NCBI RefSeq assembly: GCF_030758955.1
Contig: NZ_CP132360.1
Span: 1,857,782 to 1,921,781, forward strand
Source of the DNA: Agrococcus beijingensis
GTDB lineage: Bacteria > Actinomycetota > Actinomycetes > Actinomycetales > Microbacteriaceae
Direction: 5' to 3'
DNA: 64,000 nt
Below the pieces are notes generated by a model. It worked only from the letters and a program-made list of their open reading frames with translations, was not told the origin of the DNA and made no database searches. How positions within the stretch are numbered: the first letter of the stretch is position 1; each line of letters opens with the position of its first letter. Positions 1-10,866 of this stretch are shown one piece after another. A program made the position numbers and the translations under genes.

Positions 1-1160
<1,160 letters not shown>

Positions 1161-1164
<4 letters not shown>

Positions 1165-2996
1165 CGGCGTCGGTTGCCGAAGACGCCGCGCACGATCTCG
1201 CGGATCAGCGACTGGCCGGTGCGGGAGCCGATGAAGTCGGTGACCACGTTGCCTCCAGACCGCTGCCCGGAGCCGCCGGAGCCGCCCGAGCCGCGACCCT
1301 GTCGCGCCGCCTTCTCGAGCCGTGCCGCCTCAGCCTCAGCCTCCTCGCGGGCCGCCTCGTCCTGCTCCGCCTTCTGCGCCGCCCGCAGCTTGGCCTGCAG
1401 GATCTCGTACGCCGACTCGCGGTCGACGGCCTGACCGTACTTCGGCAGCAGCGACGACGACTGCACCGTCTGCCGCATCGCGGCCTCGGGCGTCGGATCC
1501 ATCGAGCCCTGCGGCGCCCGCAGGCGCGTCCAGGCGACGGGCGTGGGCGCGCCGCGCTCGTTCATCACGGTCACGATCGCCTCCCCGATGCCGAGCCCGG
1601 TGAGCACCTGCTCGAGGTCGTAGCCGCTGCGCGGGTAGGTGCGCACGGTGGAGCGCAGCGCGGTCGCGTCGTCGGGCGTGTGGGCGCGCAGCTGGTGCTG
1701 CACGCGCGAGCCGAGCTGCGCGAGCACGTCGCTCGGCACATCCTTCGGGGTCTGCGTCACGAAGAAGATGCCGACGCCCTTCGAGCGGATGAGTCGGACG
1801 GTCTGGGTGATGGCGCTCAGGAAGTCCTTGGAGGCGTCCTTGAACAGCAGGTGCGCCTCGTCGAAGAAGAAGACCAGCTTGGGCTTGTCGATGTCACCCA
1901 CCTCCGGCAGGTCCTCGAACAGGTCGGCGAGCAGCCACATGAGGAAGGTGGAGAAGAGTGCGGGCTGGCTGGCGACACCGGGAACCTCGAGCAGGCTGAT
2001 GACGCCACGGCCGTCGGGGGTGGTGCGCATGAGCTCGCGCGTGTCGATCTCGGGCTCGCCGAAGAAGACGTCGGCGCCCTGCTCGCTGAAGGCGGTGATC
2101 TCGCGCAGGATCACGCCCGCCGTCTGCGTCGAGATGCCGCCGAGCCGCTTGAGCTCCTCCTTGCCCAGGTCGCTGGTGAGCCAGAGGAGCAGCTCGCGCA
2201 GGTCCTTGAGGTCGACGAGCGGCAGCCGCTGCTCGTCGGCGTAGGCGAAGACGATGCCGAGGCTCGACTCCTGCGTGTCGTTCAGGCCCAGCACCTTCGA
2301 CAGCAGCACCGGGCCGAACGAGAGCACGGTCGCTCGGATCGGCACGCCGATGCCCTCGCCACCCAGCGCGAAGTACTCGACCGGGAATCCGGCGCCGTCC
2401 CACGCCTGACCGATGCCCGCAGTGCGCGCCAGCAGCTTGTCGCTGGACTCGCCGGGCGTCGCGACACCCGAGAGATCGCCCTTGATGTCGGCGGCGAAGA
2501 CGGGCACGCCCGCAGCCGACAGCTGCTCGGCGAGCACCTGCAGCGTCTTGGTCTTGCCCGTGCCGGTCGCCCCGGCGATGAGGCCGTGGCGGTTCACCAT
2601 GCCCAGCGGGATGCGCACCTGGGTCTCCGGGTCGGCCTCGCCGTTGACGAGCGCTCCCATCTCGAGCGCGGCGCCCTCGAACGCGTAGCCCGCCCGGATC
2701 GCGCCGACCTCGTCGGCGGCGAGCGGTCCGGTCGACGGCGCGGGCTCGAGGTGGGCACCGGGCTCGACCGGCTGATCGAGATCGGCCGGCGCCGGCGCCG
2801 ACTGCGGCGCCTCCTCGAAGCGCTCCGCGACCGGCGGCGCCTCGTCGGGCGCCGCATCGTCCGCCGGCAGCGGCGGCGTGTCGATCTTCACCCGCTGCTG
2901 GCTCGCCTGCAGCTCTGCCAGCCGAGCCTCGGCCTCCGCCTGAGCCTTGCGTGCCGCTTCGATCTCTGCCTGCACCTTGGCCAGCTCGTCGCTCAT
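1161..2996 (-). CDS. HerA-like / DUF853 P-loop ATPase
   Basis: 611 aa. Residues 1-35 form a charged coiled coil, 36-95 is a Pro/Ala-rich linker, and the ATPase core follows with Walker A GATGTGKT (142-149) and Walker B LVFFFDEAH (374-382). This matches the DUF853 'helicase HerA-like C-terminal' family (E. coli YjgR type), whose precise role is unknown. The C-terminus has a Glu/Ala-rich coiled coil then a Gly/Ser-rich stretch near 570-585. No NurA nuclease partner is nearby, unlike archaeal HerA. It sits 15 bp downstream of an MFS gene and overlaps the next kinase gene by 4 bp. Confidence 0.9.
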
Positions 2997-3011
2997 GCCG
3001 CCATCCTTGCA

Positions 3012-4232
3012 TCACTCGATCGGAGGCACGTCCTTGGGGCGCACGACGAACCAGAGCATGCAGGTGGCGAGCACGCCGCAGACCAGCATGATCGCGCCCA
3101 TCGGAACGGCGCTCTCGACCCCGAAGAGGCCGACGACGGGCCCCACGAGGCCCGCGATCGACATGTTGAGCGCCCCGAGCAGCGAGGCTGCGGTGCCCGC
3201 TTCGCTGCGGTGGCCGACGAGCGCGAGCGTCTGGACGCACGGCATCGACAGCCCGAAGGCGAAGGCGAACAGCGCGATCGCGGGCACGAGCCCGGCGACG
3301 CCGAAGGCGAGGAGGTCGAACACGATCACCAGCGTCGCCCCGACGATGAGCAGCGCCGTCGAGACCGAGAGCACCCACTGCGGCCCGAAGCGGTTCGCCG
3401 CGCGCCCCGCCGTCTGGGTGCCGATCAGCACCGCGATCGAGCAGAGCGCGAAGACGATGCCGAACTCGCCGGGCGTGAAGCCGTAGACCTCCTGCAGCAG
3501 CAGCGACGAGGTCGATAGGTAGGCGAACATGCCGCCGAAGATGCTCGCGCCGATGACGGCGACGCCGACGAAGACGCGGTCGGTGAGCACCGCCCGGTAC
3601 TTCTGGGCGAGCGTCGAGTGGCCGGGCACATGGCGCAGGTGCGGCGGGAGGGTCTCGCGCAGGAAGACGAGCTGCAGCACGATCACCAGCGCCGCATAGG
3701 CGGCCAGCACCCAGAAGAGCCCCCGCCATTCGAGGAAGCCGAGCAGCCACGAGCCGAGCACCGGCGCCGCGATGGGCGCGATGCCGATCACCAGCGCCAG
3801 CCGCGACAGCGCCGTGGTCAGCTTCTTGCCGGCGAAGAGGTCGCGCACCATCGCCATCGCGACGACGGTGCCGGCAGCCGCACCGAACCCCTGCACGACG
3901 CGCAGCACCAGCAGCGAGGCGATGTCGGGGGCGAGCGCGACGCCGACGCTCGCCAGCACGTGCACGCTGGTGGCGATCAGCAGCGGCCGCCGCCTGCCGA
4001 TGCGGTCCGACAGCGGGCCGACCACCAGCTGCCCGAACGCGAATCCCAGGGTCGTGGCCGACAGGGTCAGCTGCACCGCCGCATCCGTCGTGTCGAACGC
4101 CCGCTTCACCGCCGGGAAGGCCGGCAGGTAGAGGTCGATCGTGAACGGCCCGAGCCCGGCGAGCAGCCCCAGCACGACGAGCGTCGTGATGCGGCGGCCG
4201 CGGGTCAGCCCGTCGCCGGGCGAGGCGGTCAC
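3012..4232 (-). CDS. MFS multidrug exporter, Bcr/CflA type
   Basis: 406 aa with about 12 hydrophobic segments, typical in length for the DHA1 drug:H+ antiporter group. The MFS signature between TM2 and TM3 is visible as VGPLSDRIGRRRPLL (71-85), and FTIDLYLPAFP in TM1 is characteristic of Bcr/CflA proteins. The likely role is proton-driven export of small toxic compounds; the substrate cannot be told from sequence. The GTG start at 4232 overlaps the amidohydrolase stop (GTGA), so the two are coupled, which may mean that it exports a product related to that enzyme (inference). Confidence 0.88.
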   Translation of the reverse strand: MTASPGDGLTRGRRITTLVVLGLLAGLGPFTIDLYLPAFPAVKRAFDTTDAAVQLTLSATTLGFAFGQLVVGPLSDRIGRRRPLLIATSVHVLASVGVALAPDIASLLVLRVVQGFGAAAGTVVAMAMVRDLFAGKKLTTALSRLALVIGIAPIAAPVLGSWLLGFLEWRGLFWVLAAYAALVIVLQLVFLRETLPPHLRHVPGHSTLAQKYRAVLTDRVFVGVAVIGASIFGGMFAYLSTSSLLLQEVYGFTPGEFGIVFALCSIAVLIGTQTAGRAANRFGPQWVLSVSTALLIVGATLVIVFDLLAFGVAGLVPAIALFAFAFGLSMPCVQTLALVGHRSEAGTAASLLGALNMSIAGLVGPVVGLFGVESAVPMGAIMLVCGVLATCMLWFVVRPKDVPPIE

Positions 4233-5446
4233 GCCTGGGGCAGCACGAGCGGCACGTCGTCGCGCGGGGCGACGCGCTCGTCGCCGGTGGCGGCGTCGTG
4301 CTCGAACACCACGCGACCGTCGACCAGCACCGTGCGCGGGCGCGCCATCGGATCCATCCAGTCGCCGCCCCAGACCACGATGTCGGCGCGCTTGCCCGGC
4401 TCGAGCGAGCCGACCTCGTCGGCGACGCCGAGCACCTTCGCGGGGTTGATGGTGATCGCGCGCAGCGCCGTCTCGCGGTCGAGCCCCTCACGGACGGCGA
4501 AGGATGCCTGGTGCACGAGGAACGAGATGGGGATCACCGGGTGATCGGTGATGATCGACAGCTCGACGCCCGCCTTCGCGAGCTTGCCGGGGTTGGCTAT
4601 CGAGCGCTTGCGCAGCTCCATCTTCGACTTGGTGGTGAACAGCGGGCCGATGAGCACGGGCACCCCGCGCTCGGCGAGCAGGTCGGCCACCACGTGCGCC
4701 TCGGTGCCGTGGTCGATCACGAGGTCGTAGCCGAACTCGGCCTGCAGCCGCAGCGCGGTGATGATGTCGTCGGCGCGGTGCGCGTGCTGGCGCCACGGGA
4801 TCTGCCGCTCGAGCACGAGGGTCAGCGCCTCGAGCGTCAGGTCGACGTCGTGGCGCTCGTCGTTGCTCGGGTCGGCCTTGCGGCGCTGGTAGCTCTGCGC
4901 GGCCACGAAGGCGTCGCGGATCACCTTGGCCGTGCCCATGCGGGTGGAGGGCAGCACCTTCTTCTCGCCGTAGACGCGCTTCGGGTTCTCGCCCAGCGCG
5001 CTCTTCACCCCAGCGGGCGCCCGCAGCACCATGTGGTCGACGATGCGCCCGTGCGTGTGCAGCGTGGTCGCCTGGCCGCCGATCGGGTTGGCGGAGCCCG
5101 GGTTGACGTTGACGGTCGTGACGCCGCCCGCGAGCGCCAGGTCGAAGCCCTCGTCGTAGGGGTCGATCGCGTCGACCGTGCGCAGGCCCGCCGTGTTGGG
5201 GCTCGTCATCTCGTTCGTGTCGTTGGCGGTGCTGCCGTCGCCCTCCGGGTGCACGCCGAGGTGCACGTGCGCGTCGATGAGGCCGGGCGTGACCTGCGCG
5301 CCGCCGACGTCGAGCACCTCGGCGCCCTCGGGCACCGTCACGTCGGCGCCGAGCTCGGCGATGCGGCCGTCGCGCACCAGGATCGTGCCCTCGAACTCCT
5401 CGCCCTCGACGGGCACGACGTGGGCGTTGACGATGGCGAGCAGCAT
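4229..5446 (-). CDS. amidohydrolase (imidazolonepropionase-like)
   Basis: 405 aa metal-dependent hydrolase of the amidohydrolase superfamily. Metal-site motifs are visible in order: H60-x-H62 after GLIDAH, a second pair HAH at 221-223, DHGTEAH with H246 and H251, and the catalytic Asp in IITDHP (D301). The C-terminus carries the family's LEPGKRADIVVW beta-sandwich signature. These enzymes hydrolyse cyclic amides or related C-N bonds; the substrate is not predictable. It is the first gene of a two-gene unit with the MFS exporter. Confidence 0.85.
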   Translation of the reverse strand: MLLAIVNAHVVPVEGEEFEGTILVRDGRIAELGADVTVPEGAEVLDVGGAQVTPGLIDAHVHLGVHPEGDGSTANDTNEMTSPNTAGLRTVDAIDPYDEGFDLALAGGVTTVNVNPGSANPIGGQATTLHTHGRIVDHMVLRAPAGVKSALGENPKRVYGEKKVLPSTRMGTAKVIRDAFVAAQSYQRRKADPSNDERHDVDLTLEALTLVLERQIPWRQHAHRADDIITALRLQAEFGYDLVIDHGTEAHVVADLLAERGVPVLIGPLFTTKSKMELRKRSIANPGKLAKAGVELSIITDHPVIPISFLVHQASFAVREGLDRETALRAITINPAKVLGVADEVGSLEPGKRADIVVWGGDWMDPMARPRTVLVDGRVVFEHDAATGDERVAPRDDVPLVLPQA

Positions 5447-5543
5447 GGGTGTCCTCTTCGTGTCGGGTGTCGGGCGTCTGGGCTTCAGCCTACGACACTG
5501 CTTAGCCCGGCGAACGACTTCACCGGCTCCGAACCGGCGGGGC

Positions 5544-5990
5544 TCAGGCGTCGAAGAGCTCCTCGAGCCGCGTCAGGCAGTCCTGCCAGCCCTGCCGGAA
5601 GTCGTCGACCTCGTCCATCAGGGCGGTCTGGCGCACGGTCACCAGCGTGCCGCCGTCGCGCTCCTCGAGGTCGACGATCACCAGCTGCGACGGCTGGGGC
5701 GCGAACTCCTCGCCCTCCAGCCAGTCCCACGACTGCACGATCCGCCGGCCCTCGTCGAGCTCGAGGTAGCGGCCCTGCACGCCGAAGCCGCCGGTGGCCG
5801 TGCGGATCCGGTAGGTGCCGCCCTCCTGCGCGTCGATCTCGTAGCGGGTGTCGTCGAACATCGGCCACCACCACTGCTCCAGACCGGCACCCGTCGTCAG
5901 GAGCGGCCACAGCGCATCCGTCGTCGTCGTGACGAACGCGACCACCTCGGCGTGCTCGGCATCGTCCGGGATCTCGAAGGCGTCGCTCAT
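5544..5990 (-). CDS. SRPBCC (AHSA1-like) domain protein
   Basis: 148 aa. It has the START-like fold pattern of the Aha1/CalC group: an N-terminal TTTDALWPLLTTG helix region, W-rich strands (EQWWWPMF, QSWDWLEG) and a C-terminal long helix ending RLEELFDA. Proteins of this kind bind hydrophobic ligands or act in stress tolerance; no specific function can be assigned. The ATG at 5990 is the natural start; the gene diverges from the MFS gene at 6082. A second SRPBCC protein occurs at 37882-38334. Confidence 0.8.
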   Translation of the reverse strand: MSDAFEIPDDAEHAEVVAFVTTTTDALWPLLTTGAGLEQWWWPMFDDTRYEIDAQEGGTYRIRTATGGFGVQGRYLELDEGRRIVQSWDWLEGEEFAPQPSQLVIVDLEERDGGTLVTVRQTALMDEVDDFRQGWQDCLTRLEELFDA

Positions 5991-6081
5991 GCGGCCACGC
6001 TATCGCCGCATGGGGCCCGCACTACAGTGGTGCCGTCCGGCGATGCGCGCCTCGAGGCGCGCCCTGACGAGAGGCACCCGC

Positions 6082-7479
6082 ATGACCGCCCTTGCCCCGC
6101 CCGACGGCCTGACCCGCTCCGAGCGCCTCGACCGACTGCCGTTCACGCGCAGGCACGGCCGCCTGCTCGGCACCTCCGGCATCGGCTGGGCGCTCGACGC
6201 GATGGACGTCGGCCTCATCTCGTTCGTGATCGCCGCGCTCGCCGAGCAGTGGAGCCTCGGCCGCACCGAGACCAGCTGGATCGCCTCGATCGGCTTCGTC
6301 GGCATGGCGATCGGCGCGACCGTGGGCGGGCTGCTCGCCGACCGCATCGGCCGTCGCAGCATCTTCGCGATCACGCTGATCGTCTACGGGCTCGCCACCG
6401 GCGCCTCGGCGCTCGTCGGCTCGCTCGCGGCGCTGCTGGTGCTGCGCTTCATCGTCGGCCTGGGCCTCGGCGCCGAGCTGCCGGTCGCCTCGACGCTCGT
6501 CAGCGAGTTCGCGCCCAAGCGCATCCGCGGCCGCGTCGTGGTGTGGCTCGAGGCGTTCTGGGCGGTGGGCTGGATCGCCGCCGCGATCATCGGCACCTTC
6601 GTGATCGGCGCGAGCGACGACGGCTGGCGGTGGGGCCTCGCGATCGGCATGGCGCCGGCAATCTTCTCGATCGTGGTGCGCTGGGGCATGCCCGAGTCGG
6701 TGCGCTTCCTCGAGTCGAAGGGCCGCTTCTCGGAGGCCGAGCGCACCGTGCGGCGCTTCGAGGAGGCCGCCGACGTGCCCTCACCGGGGCACCTGCCCGA
6801 CCTCCCAGCCGCCGACGACGCGGCGTCGGCCGAGACCACGACGCCTGCCGAGACCACGACGGCGGATGCGTCGGCTCGGCCCGAGACCGCCCCTGCGGTC
6901 TCGATCTGGTCGCCCGCGCTCCGCCGGCGCACCCTCGCGCTCTGGACCGTCTGGTTCTGCATCAACTTCTCGTACTACGGCGCGTTCATCTGGATCCCGT
7001 CGCTGCTCGTCGAGCAGGGCTTCTCGCTGGTGCGCTCGTTCGAGTTCACGCTCATCATCACGCTGGCGCAGCTGCCCGGCTACGCGCTCGCCGCGTTCCT
7101 CATCGAGAAGTGGGGCCGTCGCCCCACGCTGACCGTGTTCCTGATCGGCTCGGCGCTCGCCGCCGCCTGGTACGGCACCGCGTCGACCGAGGCGATGATC
7201 ATCGCCGCCGGCTGCGCGCTGTCGTTCTGCAACCTCGGCGCGTGGGGCGCGCTCTACGCCATCGGGCCGGAGCTCTACCCGACGACCGTGCGCGGCACCG
7301 GCACCGGCGCGGCGGCGGGCTTCGGCCGCATCGCGTCGATCCTGGCGCCGCTCGCGGTGCCGCCGCTGCTGGCGCTCGGCGGACCGCTGGTGCTGTTCGG
7401 CACGTTCGCGCTGGCCTTCGCGATCGCCGCGATCGCCGCCTGGACGATCCCCGAGCGGCGAGGCCAGGCGCTCGACTGA
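6082..7479 (+). CDS. MFS transporter, sugar/organic-acid porter type
   Basis: 465 aa from the ATG at 6082, which has a GAGAGG ribosome site at 6069-6074; the frame extends further upstream but without a better start. The N-terminus reads GIGWALDAMDVGLISF, and LLADRIGRRS is the TM2-3 signature, as in niacin/aromatic-acid type (NiaP-like) carriers. The central cytoplasmic loop is long and rich in Ala/Thr/Glu with a repeated AETTT motif (about residues 247-265). About 12 membrane segments. Probably an uptake carrier; substrate unknown. Confidence 0.85.
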   Translation: MTALAPPDGLTRSERLDRLPFTRRHGRLLGTSGIGWALDAMDVGLISFVIAALAEQWSLGRTETSWIASIGFVGMAIGATVGGLLADRIGRRSIFAITLIVYGLATGASALVGSLAALLVLRFIVGLGLGAELPVASTLVSEFAPKRIRGRVVVWLEAFWAVGWIAAAIIGTFVIGASDDGWRWGLAIGMAPAIFSIVVRWGMPESVRFLESKGRFSEAERTVRRFEEAADVPSPGHLPDLPAADDAASAETTTPAETTTADASARPETAPAVSIWSPALRRRTLALWTVWFCINFSYYGAFIWIPSLLVEQGFSLVRSFEFTLIITLAQLPGYALAAFLIEKWGRRPTLTVFLIGSALAAAWYGTASTEAMIIAAGCALSFCNLGAWGALYAIGPELYPTTVRGTGTGAAAGFGRIASILAPLAVPPLLALGGPLVLFGTFALAFAIAAIAAWTIPERRGQALD

Positions 7480-7483
7480 CCCG

Positions 7484-8652
7484 CTAGATCGCCGCGAACG
7501 CCTGCTGCAGGTCGGCGACCAGGTCGCCGGCGTCCTCGAGCCCGACCGACAGCCGCAGCAGGTCGTCGGGCACCTCGAGCTCGGTGCCGCGCACCGACGC
7601 GTGCGTCATCTCGAACGGGTAGCAGACGAGGCTCTCGACGCCGCCGAGCGACTCCGCCAGCTGGAACACGCGCGTCTGCTTCACCAGCCTGAGCGCCGCT
7701 GCCCTCCCGCCCGTGAGCTGGATCGACACCATGCCGCCGAAGCCACGCATCTGCCGCGACGCCAGCTCGTGCTGCGGGTGGTCGGGCAGCCCCGGGTAAT
7801 GCACGGCGGCGATCGCCGGGTGGCCGACGAGCGACTCGGCGACCGCCTGCGCGTTCGCGCAGTGCCGCTCGACGCGCACGCTCAGCGTCTTCAGCGACCG
7901 GGTCGTCAGCCAGGCGTCGAACGGGCTGTTCACGGCACCGACCGCGAACTGGTGGAATCCGATGCCCTCGGCGAGCGACGCATCCGCCGTCACCACCGCA
8001 CCGCCGACGAGGTCGGAGTGCCCGCCGATGTACTTCGTCGTCGAGTGCACGACCACGTCGGCGCCGAGCGCGAGCGGCTGCTGCAGGTACGGGGTCGCGA
8101 ACGTGTTGTCGGCGACGACGATCGCGCCGGCCGCATGGCCGATCTCGGCGAGGCCCGCGATGTCGGCCACCTTCATGAGCGGGTTCGAGGGCGTCTCGAC
8201 CCACAGGATGCGGGTGTTGGGGCGCACGGATGCCTTGACGGCGTCGAGGTCGGATGCGTCGGCGGTCGTGATCTCGACCCCCCACTTCTCCCAGACCTTC
8301 TTCACCAGGCGGTGCGTGCCGCCGTAGACGTCGTTGCCCATCAGCACGTGCGCGCCGGGCTCGAGCACCGAGCGCAGCACCGCGTCCTCGGCGGCGAGGC
8401 CGGAGCCGAAGGCGAACGCGTGCGTGCCGCCCTCGAGGCTCGCGAGCTGCAGCTGCAGCGCGTCCCGGCTGGGGTTGCCGCCGCGCGAGTACTCGTAGCC
8501 GTCGCGGAAGCCGCCCACGCCGTCCTGCACGAACGTCGAGGTCATGAAGATCGGCGGGATGACGGCGCCGGTGCGCGGGTCGAACGGCTGCCCGTCGTGG
8601 ATCGCGCGGGTCGAGAAGCCGCGGGGCTCTGCCGGATGGGTCTCGGTCACGG

Positions 8653-8656
<4 letters not shown>
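7484..8656 (-). CDS. metB: cystathionine gamma-synthase/lyase (PLP enzyme)
   Basis: 390 aa, the normal length for the Cys/Met metabolism PLP family. The PLP lysine lies in STTKYIGGHSD (K208), and the substrate-binding YSRGGNPSRDAL segment (56-67) and GSGLAAE are conserved. It overlaps the upstream cystathionine beta-synthase gene by 4 bp (ATGA). The pairing with CBS suggests that it may work in the cystathionine-cleaving direction (reverse transsulfuration, gamma-lyase), which sequence alone cannot separate from gamma-synthase. Confidence 0.9.
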
Positions 8657-10041
<1,385 letters not shown>

Positions 10042-10128
10042 GGGGCCTCCTGCCTTGCCGCACGAGCCTACCGGCCGACCACGCGCGGCCCCTCCTCCCT
10101 CCCCCCATCCCTCATCCCCGGTCGGATG

Positions 10129-10218
10129 CACAACGCAAGCCGCGGGGCGGCTTTCCGCAGCGCTCGCCGCCGTGCCGGGCCGACTGCCGCGCCGATCGCC
10201 GATCGGGCTTGCGTTGTG
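10129..10218. repeat. 12-bp inverted repeat with 66-bp spacer
   Basis: CACAACGCAAGC (10129-10140) is matched exactly by GCTTGCGTTGTG (10207-10218). The spacer is G/C-rich and ends with a doubled CGCCGATCG. It lies between the divergent cbs and alkyltransferase-like genes. It could be a paired operator or a structured transcript; nothing in the sequence decides this. Confidence 0.6.
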
Positions 10219-10289
10219 GACGGCGGTGGCGGGGGCCTGGACGGGGTCGCGGGCGAAGAGGGGCGGATGCGCTGCGGCAGGATGTGGGG

Positions 10290-10670
10290 ATGGACGCCAG
10301 GCGGGAGCTCGTCATCGAGCGCGTGCTGCGCTGCGTCGAGCTCGTGCCGCCGGGGCGCGTCGCCTCGTACGGCGCCGTCGCCGCGATCTGCGGCATCGGG
10401 CCGCGGCAGGTGGGCTCGATCCTCAAGCACTACAGCCACGGGCTGCCCTGGTGGCGCATCACCAGCCACGCGGGCGACTTCGGCGGCGACCTGCTGCAGC
10501 ACGCGCTGCCGCACTGGCGGGAGGAGGGCATCCGCGTGAAGCCCAACGGGCTCGGCTGCCGATACGCCGACTACGCCGCCGACATGGACGACCTCGAGCG
10601 GCGCTGGCGGGAGGCGACCCGCGACCTGCCTGGCCTCGACGACGACGGCCTCGACGCATCCGCCCCCTGA
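10290..10670 (+). CDS. alkyltransferase-like (MGMT-family) protein
   Basis: 126 aa, only the DNA-binding C-terminal domain of O6-alkylguanine transferases. The helix-turn-helix part (VPPGRVASYGAVAAICG, 19-35) with its arginine region is intact, but the active-site PCHR is replaced by PWWR (53-56), so both the methyl-accepting Cys and the following His are Trp. Known alkyltransferase-like proteins also lack the Cys and flag alkylated bases for nucleotide excision repair; that role is inferred here. The start is the ATG at 10290; upstream in-frame starts are less likely. Confidence 0.85.
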   Translation: MDARRELVIERVLRCVELVPPGRVASYGAVAAICGIGPRQVGSILKHYSHGLPWWRITSHAGDFGGDLLQHALPHWREEGIRVKPNGLGCRYADYAADMDDLERRWREATRDLPGLDDDGLDASAP

Positions 10671-10758
10671 TCGCTGGGCGGCGCTACGGGCGCCGTGGGC
10701 GCGGCTGGCGCGGCTTGCTGCCTCCGCGAGCCGGACCCCTTCCACCGAATCCGATCCG

Positions 10759-10866
10759 GTGCACCGGGTCGAGATTGGTGCACGGGGTCGAGCTCGCCGG
10801 CAGTCGCGGCCCATGCGCGCTCGGCCGGCTCAGGCAGTCGCGGCCCGTGCGCGCCCGACCCGCTCA
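10759..10866. repeat. two adjacent short tandem duplications
   Basis: GGTGCACCGGGTCGAG (10759-10774) is repeated with one change at 10777-10792. Directly after, a 34-nt unit beginning GGCAGTCGCGGCCC occurs twice head to tail (10799-10832 and 10833-10866) with a few differences. The second copy contains the last codon and stop of the ABC transporter gene. The rest of the gap from 10671 to 10758 holds only G/C-rich sequence with no recognisable gene. Confidence 0.75.

Noticed and set aside
1680..3518. Long open frame on the plus strand across the HerA-like and MFS genes
   Set aside because: It is an antisense shadow made by G/C third positions of the minus-strand genes; its residues are Arg/Ala/Gly/Asp-rich without any motif.
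10042..10131. 30-residue N-terminal extension of cystathionine beta-synthase
   Set aside because: It is Gly-rich and low complexity, and the ATG at 10041 has a perfect AGGAGG at the right distance.
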